The notes below the pieces were generated by a model that saw nothing but the letters and a program-made list of their open reading frames with translations, had not been told where the DNA came from and ran no database searches. The position numbers and the translations under genes are program-made. From Gammaproteobacteria bacterium (lineage in GTDB: Bacteria > Pseudomonadota > Gammaproteobacteria > Pseudomonadales > Pseudohongiellaceae), in assembly GCA_002729315.1 (NCBI GenBank), contig PBTW01000085.1, positions 1-32,452 of the forward strand: a stretch of 32,452 bases of DNA. Reading direction: 5' to 3'. Positions 1 to 6,842 of this stretch are shown piece by piece (within the stretch, counting starts at the first letter, position 1; each line of letters opens with the position of its first letter).

Positions 1-412
1 CGACAAAAAGATTGCCCTCTACATCCCATCTGATTTCGTGGGGTGCGGAGAAGGCTGTCTCCAGCGGCCGCCGCGATTCACTGCGATAACCCGGCTCACC
101 GGTTCCTGCAATGGTGGAAAGTCTCAGATTATTCAGATCGATGCGCCGGATGCGGCCGGTGTCGACCTCGCAGAAATAGAGTGCTCCATCGGGGCCAGGG
201 ACGACGCCATAGGGATTGTTGATCGGGGTTTCCGTGGCAAGGCTGCCCCGTTCGCCTTCAGGTTCATAACCCGGCGCGCCGGTTCCGGCGATGGTATTCA
301 CCCTCGCGACTTGTCCCCATACCACTGACGGGAAAGAGCTCGCCAGTGAGGTGAGTGCGAGAGTCTGGCCGAAGCGTCGGCGATTCATACTGTGAGTTGC
401 TCTGACCATCAT
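1..412 (-). CDS. Tat-exported NHL-repeat beta-propeller protein, 5' part only
   Basis: This reading frame is missing from the ORF track because it runs off the left edge without a stop. Read on the minus strand it begins ATGATGGTCAGAGC, preceded by AGGAGAG about six bases upstream. An inner ATG at 388 gives MNRRRFGQTLAL, a twin-arginine (Tat) signal followed by a hydrophobic stretch ending near VVWGQ. The mature part shows NHL-type blades: TIAGTGAPGY, then NNPYGVVPGPDGALYF and GRIRRIDL, and a second TIAGTGEPGY. Such propellers are usually periplasmic and serve in binding, or as lyase or lactonase-like folds, so no reaction can be assigned. It diverges from the Tat-exported hydrolase at 525 across about 110 bases that must hold both promoters. 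Only the first ~137 codons are present. The family call is firm; the function is open. Confidence 0.85.
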   Translation of the reverse strand, partial: MMVRATHSMNRRRFGQTLALTSLASSFPSVVWGQVARVNTIAGTGAPGYEPEGERGSLATETPINNPYGVVPGPDGALYFCEVDTGRIRRIDLNNLRLSTIAGTGEPGYRSESRRPLETAFSAPHEIRWDVEGNLFV

Positions 413-524
413 CGGTCTCTCCTGGTGGAGAATTCTGCGGACAAGGTGTTGTTTTTTTTCATCGCCCCAAATACTCTCACATTTCAACCGTTTGAATAAG
501 AATAAAAGAAGCAGGGGGCTAAGC

Positions 525-1403
525 ATGTGCGATTTTGAGACGCAGAAAGACGCAGACGATTACCTTAAGACACATCCGGAAGTTTCCAGACGCGATTTTA
601 CGACGCTGGCGGCAGGTGCGGGCATGGCGATGATTATGCCTTCAATCGCCAGTGGGCAATCGATCTCCGAGCGGGATGCAGAAATCCATACTCCGGATGG
701 TGTGGCGGATTGCCATTTCGCGTATCCGTCAACCGGCAGCCACGCCGCAGTGCTGGTGTGGCCGGATATTTTGGCGCTCCGGCCCGCATTCAGGGAAATG
801 GGCCGCAGACTGGCGCGAGAGGGTTATGCGGTGCTGACAGTAAACCCTTTTTATCGCGATGCACGTTCTCCGGTAGTTGGCCGGGGCGCCAGCTTTGGAC
901 AACCGGAAATTAGAAGCTTGGTGCTGCCTCTGGCCAGAAACCTTAACGCAGACACTCACTTCGCCGATGCCAGAACTTTTACCGCCTGGCTCGATGAGCA
1001 GGATGAAGTGGACACCAGCAAAGGCATTGGCACCACCGGCTACTGCATGGGTGGCCCGATGGTGATGCGTACCGTGGCCGCCGTTCCGGAACGCTTCGCT
1101 GCAGGCGCAACTTTCCATGGTGGAGGTCTGGCGACGGGCAATCCTGACAGCCCACATCTACTAATCCCTGAGACACGGGCATCCATGCTGCATTGTGTTG
1201 CTGACAACGATGATCAGAATGATCCTCAGGCCAAAATGACGCTGCGTGAAGCCTATGATTCAGCAGGTATAAATGCTGAGATTGAAGTATATTCTGGCGC
1301 TCTTCATGGCTGGTGTGCGATTGATTCGCAGGTTTACCATCTGAATCAGGCTGAGAAAGCCTGGGCTCGACTGCTGAATTTGTTCGCGTCGAATCTGGCC
1401 TGA
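525..1403 (+). CDS. Tat-exported dienelactone hydrolase family protein
   Basis: This is an alpha/beta hydrolase of the dienelactone hydrolase (DLH) family. The ORF track starts at a TTG (492), but ATG 525 follows AGGGGG at good spacing and is preferred (292 aa, MCDFETQKD). A Tat motif SRRDF lies about 22 residues in, followed by a hydrophobic run to ASGQ, so the enzyme is probably exported folded. The nucleophile elbow is GYCMGG, with Cys near residue 174, as in true DLH, which uses Cys rather than Ser. The acid lies in the VADNDD region, and the histidine is in LHGWC near residue 261. Known DLH enzymes open lactone rings of aromatic catabolites in the cytoplasm, so an exported version may act on another ester or lactone. 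The gene ends at a strong terminator and converges on the PD40 gene. Confidence 0.85.
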   Translation: MCDFETQKDADDYLKTHPEVSRRDFTTLAAGAGMAMIMPSIASGQSISERDAEIHTPDGVADCHFAYPSTGSHAAVLVWPDILALRPAFREMGRRLAREGYAVLTVNPFYRDARSPVVGRGASFGQPEIRSLVLPLARNLNADTHFADARTFTAWLDEQDEVDTSKGIGTTGYCMGGPMVMRTVAAVPERFAAGATFHGGGLATGNPDSPHLLIPETRASMLHCVADNDDQNDPQAKMTLREAYDSAGINAEIEVYSGALHGWCAIDSQVYHLNQAEKAWARLLNLFASNLA

Positions 1404-1454
1404 TTTGATGTGTGTGGTTGTCTGGGCGTTCGGTGCTCAGACAGCGTTGCCAAT

Positions 1455-1481
1455 AAAAAGCCCGGCATGCCGGGCTTTTTT
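1455..1481. terminator. Bidirectional rho-independent terminator
   Basis: A perfect palindrome AAAAAGCCCGGCA/TGCCGGGCTTTTT sits between two convergent genes. The GC stem GCCCGG/CCGGGC closes a CATG loop and is followed by a T-run on either strand. It therefore terminates both the hydrolase transcript (plus) and the PD40 transcript (minus). Confidence 0.93.
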
Positions 1482-1493
1482 GGTTTATTCCGG

Positions 1494-2444
1494 TCAGTCT
1501 GGTTGTTGAACATTTAACTTACTGGTCCAGAAAATGTCCGCATCACCGAAACTGCTGTCCTGACGCGATGAAAACCACGCCATGGTTTCGCCACCCGGTG
1601 GCAGGGCCGGGCACATGTCAGCGCCAGTAGTGTTGATCTTGGGTCCGAGATTAAAAGCAGGCTTCCAGACATTGGGGCCGGCTGAGGCCGCGCCGTAGAT
1701 GTCCATGCTGCCAAAGCCACCGGGACGATTCGAGGTGAAATACACCTGGCCACCAACATCCTGTGTGAAGTGAAATTCTTCAGCAGCGGTATTGATATTC
1801 GGGCCCTGGTTCACCGCATCCCCCCAGCCGCCTCTGCCGTCAGGTTTCACGCAGTAAATGTCCGAACCTCCGTAGCCCCCGGCACGGCGCGAGGCGAAAC
1901 AGAGTGTTTCATCGTCTTGCAATACCGCCGGGCAATGCTCGTCGCCCTCCGTGGTGCTGACTGGATAGCCAACTAGCTCAGGTGTTGACCACTGGCCGTT
2001 TACTTTTCTGGTCACGAACAGGTCATGATTATTTCGCGGAGTGGTGATGGCCAGCCGATCTGAGCGAAAGTAGATGGTATTGCCGTCTGCGGTAATCCAG
2101 GGCTCGCGATCGTCACCCAGGCGCAGGGGGTCTACGTCCGTGGCCGGTGGCTGATTGACGGGGGTGCCCATATTTACGGGAGTATCCCAAGTGCCGGACT
2201 CTGGGTTGAAACTCGCGATGTAAAGATCCTTGGGGTCTCCGTCAGCAACGGCCATGTCCTGGCGGGCGCTGCAGTAAACCATGGTGCCGTCGTCGGCAAA
2301 GGACAGTTCGCCTTCGGCCCACATAGTGTTGATCGGCGCGCCAAAATTATGGACGGCTAACTCTATCCAGTTGGCTTGCTGGGCGCTGGCTACACTGCCC
2401 AGTGTCGTTAAGGCAACTAGCATAAGAGTGCGATAGTTTGTCAT
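1494..2444 (-). CDS. Secreted PD40 (WD40-like) beta-propeller protein
   Basis: A 316-aa exported protein. ATG 2444 follows GAGGAG at good spacing. The signal peptide MTNYRTLMLVALTTLGSVASAQ ends in an AxA-type site. At least four PD40/TolB-type blades can be seen: SFADDGTMVYCSARQD, TADGNTIYFRSDR, DDETLCFASRRAGGYGGSDIY, and GGQVYFTSNRPGGFGSMDIYG, with a last one around GETMAWFSSRQD. In many proteins these repeats precede an OmpA peptidoglycan-binding domain. None is present here, so this is a stand-alone propeller, probably periplasmic. It is the last gene of a minus-strand run and ends just before the bidirectional terminator. The repeats give no enzyme function; protein or ligand binding is the likely role. 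Confidence 0.85.
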   Translation of the reverse strand: MTNYRTLMLVALTTLGSVASAQQANWIELAVHNFGAPINTMWAEGELSFADDGTMVYCSARQDMAVADGDPKDLYIASFNPESGTWDTPVNMGTPVNQPPATDVDPLRLGDDREPWITADGNTIYFRSDRLAITTPRNNHDLFVTRKVNGQWSTPELVGYPVSTTEGDEHCPAVLQDDETLCFASRRAGGYGGSDIYCVKPDGRGGWGDAVNQGPNINTAAEEFHFTQDVGGQVYFTSNRPGGFGSMDIYGAASAGPNVWKPAFNLGPKINTTGADMCPALPPGGETMAWFSSRQDSSFGDADIFWTSKLNVQQPD

Positions 2445-2499
2445 GACTCTCCTCGTTTTAATCTTTCAGAATGCTTTTTGCTTGATGATACTGACCTGC

Positions 2500-3045
2500 T
2501 CAGGATCTAGACGTAACATGGAACGTCCACCAGTGGTCGGGGCGCTGCGCATTCGGGTCCGGTGTCGGATTGTACGGCCCTCCGCCAAAGCTTTGCAGCT
2601 TGGTGATCCTTGCAATCCAGGCGGCATCCATTCGTGTGGGCTCCTCCACTCTGTTTAGGACAACAGGAAATGTGACGCCATCGAGGCGCATCACAGCGGA
2701 CTCGTTGGCATCAACGCGTGCCGCCCAATATTTTTGTTCACACACCGAACAACTCAGGTAGAGCTCGCCAGCCGGCGTGGCCATGCAGTTGAGATTGATC
2801 GAGTGAGGTCGGATCCCGGCATAGATCTGTAACTGACACAGTGGGACCTCATTTGCAAAAGACCAGTCGTCTACCGGGCCATCCGCGGCTGCGCCGAACA
2901 GAAAGCCGCCGGGTGTGCGTTCGCAGGGACACACTGCAGAATAAATGAGAAAACCAATAATTCCTGCTGCGAGGGCGGAAGCGAGTGAAACACCGATGAT
3001 CCATTTGCGATGCGAACTGTGTTGTTCAGCGGCACTTTCGGACAT
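2500..3045 (-). CDS. Membrane-anchored protein of unknown function
   Basis: A 181-aa protein. The start at 3045 is supported by AGGAG seven bases upstream. Residues 1-14 are hydrophilic, about 15-38 form one transmembrane helix (WIIGVSLASALAAGIIGFLIY), and the rest is probably periplasmic. The soluble part has several cysteines (VCPCE, LCQLQ, LNCMA, SCSVCEQKYW), including two CxC/CxxC-like pairs. The stretch ELYLSCSVCEQKYWAARV...AVMRLDGVTFPVVLNRV resembles the strand pattern of split-barrel flavin- or F420-binding folds (substrate-contact line followed by DG-x-x-x-P-V). This is a loose impression rather than a family assignment. It lies between the PD40 gene and the lipoprotein operon, separated by 55 and about 100 bases. 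I do not recognise a named family. Confidence 0.7.
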   Translation of the reverse strand: MSESAAEQHSSHRKWIIGVSLASALAAGIIGFLIYSAVCPCERTPGGFLFGAAADGPVDDWSFANEVPLCQLQIYAGIRPHSINLNCMATPAGELYLSCSVCEQKYWAARVDANESAVMRLDGVTFPVVLNRVEEPTRMDAAWIARITKLQSFGGGPYNPTPDPNAQRPDHWWTFHVTSRS

Positions 3046-3148
3046 GAGATTTCTCCTTTCTTATAATTGTCGTCTTGGATGCTCAGAGACTAACGTATTC
3101 GTCAGCAAATCAACACATTTTCGCGATGCCAGCCGGGACGAACTGCCC

Positions 3149-4315
3149 TCAGATTCTGTCGGTTTCCAGTTCAAATAATTGCCTGAGGATGCGTCGCCAT
3201 TGAATATACTGCTCTGCCATCGTCCCACTCAGGCCGTGGACCTGCTCATTTAGTTCGAGGATGGCTGGTGCTAGTTCCTGGTTGAATCCAGCAGCCAGCT
3301 CCTGAAACTCCTGTTGGTAGATCTTGCTCCAGCGGAAGCGATTATAACGCTGTGTCATCGTGAGATAGCTACCGCTGCTGCTGAAGAAATCCTGGCTTAT
3401 CGGCTCTTGTTTGCGACTGACGAGTTGCTCCTGTTGATCGTAGGAGTGCCGACGCCACATGATATAAGCTTGTAGCATCTCATCGTGTAGAGCACCGTAA
3501 TATTCATCAACAGTATCGATAAACACATGATGTCTGACGCGCATATCCTCAACCCGGGCGAGCATCGGATCGTTTTTCGCAGGAAGACTTGCCGCCTCAA
3601 GAAGGCCTGCGTCGTTGGTCGCGAGCATGTGTCCGAAGGACTCCGGCGACAGATCGTTTGCGTAGACTAAGGTTGAAACATCGCGAATTGTCTGCAGATC
3701 GTTCACCGACAGCGTGTCTCGGATGGCCACCAAGTCGTTGCCAATTTTCTCATATAGATCCTGATAAGGCTCCTGATGCTCAGAGGGGATAAAGGGTCTG
3801 GAGGGAGTAAATTGAATGTTCTCGGGGTAATCTGACAGCATCGCTGTATCTCCGTAGATCGCGCTCAACCAGCTGCGACCTGTGCTGTCTGCCGAGTCGA
3901 TCTGGATGGCTAGTTCAGTACCGCTGGAGCGGAGGATTTTCCCGCTGATCAGCAAATCGACCGATGGGTCGGCTTCAGGCAGCACCCTAACGGCACCCCA
4001 TTGCTGTGACTCGATCAGCACCTTGCGCAGTAAAAATGGCAGATAGCGAATCTCTTTGTCACGCACTTCCGCAAAAACCCGGTCGCCATAGGTCCGCGCT
4101 GCAGATTCGTCTTCGTCGTCATCGAACACGACGATGCCAATATCTAACAACTGATGCTGACCTGGCTCGGCTTCGGCAATTTTGAGGCTGACTTCCCCGA
4201 CTTGTGGATAGGCAACTTGTTCGACTGTAGGTGTGCTCAGTGTTGTGCAGGCAGCCAGCGGTAGAAGCAACAAGCGAGGCAGCCTGCGGACCAGGCAGTC
4301 GGGACGCTTACTCAT
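3149..4315 (-). CDS. Predicted outer-membrane lipoprotein, unknown function
   Basis: A 388-aa protein. The N-terminus has arginines, then LLLLPLAAC, a clear lipobox with Cys near residue 23, so it should be lipid-anchored. After the lipobox there is an acidic patch (VVFDDDEDES). The middle (residues ~60-170) reads as an alpha/beta domain with LPFLLRKVLIESQQWGAVRVL and DLLISGKILRSSG, a pattern seen in small lipoproteins that assemble in the envelope. The C-terminal ~200 residues look helical and rich in Gln and aromatic residues (AYIMWRRHSYDQQEQ, IQWRRILRQLFELE). The start overlaps the stop of the upstream gene by eight bases (ATGAGTAA), so the two are translationally linked and probably act together. 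No named family is recognised. Confidence 0.8.
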   Translation of the reverse strand: MSKRPDCLVRRLPRLLLLPLAACTTLSTPTVEQVAYPQVGEVSLKIAEAEPGQHQLLDIGIVVFDDDEDESAARTYGDRVFAEVRDKEIRYLPFLLRKVLIESQQWGAVRVLPEADPSVDLLISGKILRSSGTELAIQIDSADSTGRSWLSAIYGDTAMLSDYPENIQFTPSRPFIPSEHQEPYQDLYEKIGNDLVAIRDTLSVNDLQTIRDVSTLVYANDLSPESFGHMLATNDAGLLEAASLPAKNDPMLARVEDMRVRHHVFIDTVDEYYGALHDEMLQAYIMWRRHSYDQQEQLVSRKQEPISQDFFSSSGSYLTMTQRYNRFRWSKIYQQEFQELAAGFNQELAPAILELNEQVHGLSGTMAEQYIQWRRILRQLFELETDRI

Positions 4316-5072
4316 CGGCTAGAGGGGTCGCCTGACTGCACACTCTGCCGCGGGTTACGGTAAGCACACAGTTGAGGTTATCAGCGCCGGCATCATAACG
4401 ATTGAATGCCTGAATCAGATTGAAAGGAGCGGAGCCTTTATGGGAAATGCTGGTCACTAGGCGCAGTTTATCTCCTGCTGCCGCCACATCGAACCGGTGG
4501 CTGATCTGAAGCTGATCTGGCAGGTTGATGATGAAGACGAGCTGTTGTCCGTCCCAGCCACAATACTCCTTGCCATGCTCGCTCGAAAACGTCTCCCTAA
4601 GGCCGTGATCGACTGTGCAGATCAGGGACGCTTCACCGCGGCGCTCGATGCTAACCTCATTTCGGTCTTGCTTGATACGCAAGGTTGTTTGTCTGCTGAC
4701 GTATTCAGCCAAACGGGCAAGGTTGACGATACTGGTGCCCCGACCACCCAGAGAGTTTAGATTCAGATTGCCCAGCGAGGCGCGCGGGAGGTTCCGTACA
4801 GTGACGCCCGAGCGCTGTTGAGCGGCCCTTTCCTGGCGGATTGTCAGCAAGCGGCTAAGTTCATCCTCCCATCGGTCGCTCCGGTTAAAGTCCTTTTCCC
4901 AATCGCCGGCGAAATTCAAGCGGATAGGGCGATCTAGATCTAGCAGTGGCAAAGAATCAGCGCTTCGGTCTGCCTGCGCCTGTACCATCTTTAATGGTAA
5001 CAGGCACAGAGCAAGCAGTAGTGCACAGTGCCTTGAACCAGCGGGGCTGAATTGTCGTTTGTTCCGCGTCAT
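4308..5072 (-). CDS. Periplasmic protein of unknown function, paired with downstream lipoprotein
   Basis: A 254-aa protein with a signal peptide (hydrophobic core CALLLALCLLPLKMVQAQA, cleavage after AQA). The mature region begins with a charged segment, then a Ser/Asn/Leu-rich stretch (ASLGNLNLNSLGGRGTSIVNLARLAEYVS). The C-terminal half has beta-strand-like sequence (TTLRIKQDRNEVSIER, GDKLRLVTSISHKGSAPFNLIQAFNRY) and four cysteines (LICTVDH, EYCGWDG, LNCVLTV, RVCSQ) that could form two disulfides. It is the first gene of a two-gene operon with the lipoprotein at 3149 (eight-base overlap). The start at 5072 has only a weak Shine-Dalgarno. A possible attenuator terminator lies ~200 bases upstream in its leader. 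Function unknown. Confidence 0.75.
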   Translation of the reverse strand: MTRNKRQFSPAGSRHCALLLALCLLPLKMVQAQADRSADSLPLLDLDRPIRLNFAGDWEKDFNRSDRWEDELSRLLTIRQERAAQQRSGVTVRNLPRASLGNLNLNSLGGRGTSIVNLARLAEYVSRQTTLRIKQDRNEVSIERRGEASLICTVDHGLRETFSSEHGKEYCGWDGQQLVFIINLPDQLQISHRFDVAAAGDKLRLVTSISHKGSAPFNLIQAFNRYDAGADNLNCVLTVTRGRVCSQATPLADE

Positions 5073-5267
5073 AACTAAACTGAATCCCGAGCCAAACCTC
5101 CCTGCGACTGCGGCAGCTCGAGAGATAACGAGCTTTTCCGGGGGAGCATGCGTAAACAGAGTTATTGTTCTAATTCTACTTTAAACCAAAACCCTTTTAA
5201 TTGCCTGTTCGGCAGCATAGACAAGTATGGATAAGGCTTTTATGCTCGAATATTTCGTCATCCTATG

Positions 5268-5304
5268 AAAAACCCCTCATGATCAGTTCGCAGACATGAT
5301 GGGG
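5268..5304 (-). terminator. Minus-strand terminator-like hairpin (attenuator or small-RNA end)
   Basis: On the minus strand CCCC-A-TCATG pairs with CATGA-GGGG across a 13-base loop, with one bulged base. It is followed at once by TTTTT. The form is that of an intrinsic terminator, but no annotated minus-strand gene lies directly upstream of it. It could attenuate the leader of the 4308/3149 operon, or end a short transcript antisense to the small ORF at 5357. Moderate confidence, because the stem has a bulge and a large loop. Confidence 0.45.
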
Positions 5305-5356
5305 CAGAGCTTGAGCTATTAAGGGATATCTGCTGCTAATCCGACGGAGGCCTAAA

Positions 5357-5497
5357 ATGTTAGATATGGGGGTCCGGATCGATTTCTGCGGGCAGTCTTT
5401 ATTGAGTTGGGCGGCGAATTGCAATTGCAAGCCTTCGCATTGGGCTGGCCGTTGTTTACCACCAAAAACAGCTGATTGGGGAGTCGGTCAATTATGA
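5357..5497 (+). CDS. Possible 46-codon ORF coupled to the downstream esterase
   Basis: Too short for the ORF track. ATG 5357 follows GGAGG at ideal spacing (GGAGGCCTAAAATG). The frame reads MLDMGVRIDFCGQ and so on for 46 codons and ends in TGA that overlaps the esterase start as ATGA (5494-5497). That is the classic layout for translational coupling. The peptide is rich in Cys and Trp and has no recognised family or signal peptide. It may be a leader peptide, a small protein, or a chance frame. The strong ribosome site and the exact overlap argue for translation, but the sequence alone cannot prove it. Confidence 0.4.
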   Translation: MLDMGVRIDFCGQSLLSWAANCNCKPSHWAGRCLPPKTADWGVGQL

Positions 5498-6771
5498 TGG
5501 TAAGACGATTATCTATCAGAATGGGATATTTGGCGCTTTGTCTGACTTATTCGCTTGCTGCGGAGTCCCGCGCGCAAGAATCAGCGGAGGCAATTCAGGC
5601 AGATCAGACCTTCGTGAACCGTTTCTGGCAGGCAGACTCTGAAGCAGCCAGACTGGCGCTGAGTGAAGAACTGCTGATGAGTCAGCCAGACCCTGCGGCG
5701 CTTTTTGACTTGTTTAAAGTGGGACCGCTCTATTCTGATCAGGTCCCCCTTGGCGAGCATGTGCTGGCGAGAACCGACAGTGCCGGTACAGAATTTCCCT
5801 ATATGATCAACGTTCCCCAGGACTATGATCCGCAGATGCAGTGGCCCGTTGAGTTTGTCTTGCATGGCGGTGTTGGTCGGCCAAAGGCGGTAGCAGGAGA
5901 AAATTTCTGGCAACGAAGCTATGACAGGATAGGCCAGCCTGGACGTATTACCGTTGTGCCTCTGGCCTGGCCCGAGGCCGTCTGGTGGCAGGACGAGCAG
6001 GCGGATAACTTGGTTGCTATCCTCAATAGCCTGAAATCTACCTACAACGTTGATGAAAACCAGGTGTCCCTGACCGGAATATCCGACGGTGGCACGGGCG
6101 CCTATTTTTTTGCCTTCAAGCAGCCCACCCAGTGGGCATCCTTCCTTCCCTACATCGGACATCCCGGCGTTTTGCGCAACCCTCAGAGTGGTGGCGGTTA
6201 CCGGCTTTATTTCGAAAATTTGATGAACAAACCGCTGTATATCGTTAACGGCGAGAATGATCGTCTGTACCCGGCGGCATCGCTGTCATCATTTATGGAT
6301 ATTCTGAAGGACGTCGGAGTTCCTTATACCTGGACTGTCATTGCGGAAGGCGGGCACAACACCGAATGGCTACAGGATTATCTGGATGAAGTCGAAAAAT
6401 TCAAATCCTCGAATCGGAGAGACCCCTTCCCGATTGCCGTTCAGTGGGTTGCAGACCGCACTGACCGCTACAACCGGAATCATTGGATTCAGATTGACGG
6501 AATCAATGGAGATGATCGCCCGGCGCTTCTGCAGGTGGATCGCAGTAGCAATTTAATCTCGGTTGAGGCGCGTGGCATCGAGCAATTCAGGTTGTTGTTG
6601 AGTCCAGATTTCATTGATTTTGCCAGGCCTGTCCAGGTTGTTGTGAATGGTCAGAGCCAGTTTTATGACACGGTTGAACAGAGCGCGGAATCACTGCTCA
6701 GATTAGCCTCACGCGACCTGGATCGTTCTATGCTGATAACCGCTGAGCTGAGCATTTCTCTCACGGATTAG
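5494..6771 (+). CDS. Secreted alpha/beta-hydrolase (esterase / depolymerase-like)
   Basis: The track starts at TTG 5476. ATG 5494 (or 5497) is preferred, with GGGGAG ten bases upstream and an ATGA overlap with the small ORF. The signal peptide is MMVRRLSIRMGYLALCLTYSLAAESRAQ. The catalytic domain follows a helical N-terminal segment (residues ~30-85). Visible features are the oxyanion strand FVLHGGVG, the nucleophile elbow LTGISDGGTG (Ser near 197), the acid in VNGENDRLYP (Asp near 256) and the histidine in EGGHNTEW (near 288). The layout resembles phospholipase/carboxylesterase and PHB-depolymerase-type serine esterases. About 130 residues after the histidine form a C-terminal beta-rich extension (IEVEARG, LLLSPDFIDFARPVQVVVNG) of unknown role. 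The substrate is not determined. It precedes glcB by 71 bases. Confidence 0.85.
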   Translation: MMVRRLSIRMGYLALCLTYSLAAESRAQESAEAIQADQTFVNRFWQADSEAARLALSEELLMSQPDPAALFDLFKVGPLYSDQVPLGEHVLARTDSAGTEFPYMINVPQDYDPQMQWPVEFVLHGGVGRPKAVAGENFWQRSYDRIGQPGRITVVPLAWPEAVWWQDEQADNLVAILNSLKSTYNVDENQVSLTGISDGGTGAYFFAFKQPTQWASFLPYIGHPGVLRNPQSGGGYRLYFENLMNKPLYIVNGENDRLYPAASLSSFMDILKDVGVPYTWTVIAEGGHNTEWLQDYLDEVEKFKSSNRRDPFPIAVQWVADRTDRYNRNHWIQIDGINGDDRPALLQVDRSSNLISVEARGIEQFRLLLSPDFIDFARPVQVVVNGQSQFYDTVEQSAESLLRLASRDLDRSMLITAELSISLTD

Positions 6772-6842
6772 CATGCTGTGTCTTGGCTTATCAACAGAGC
6801 GTCACTGATGCGTTCCGGCACCGATAATAGGTAATTGCTGCC

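Noticed and set aside
451-458. T8 run as a terminator
   Set aside because: No stable GC stem precedes it, and it lies in the divergent promoter region.
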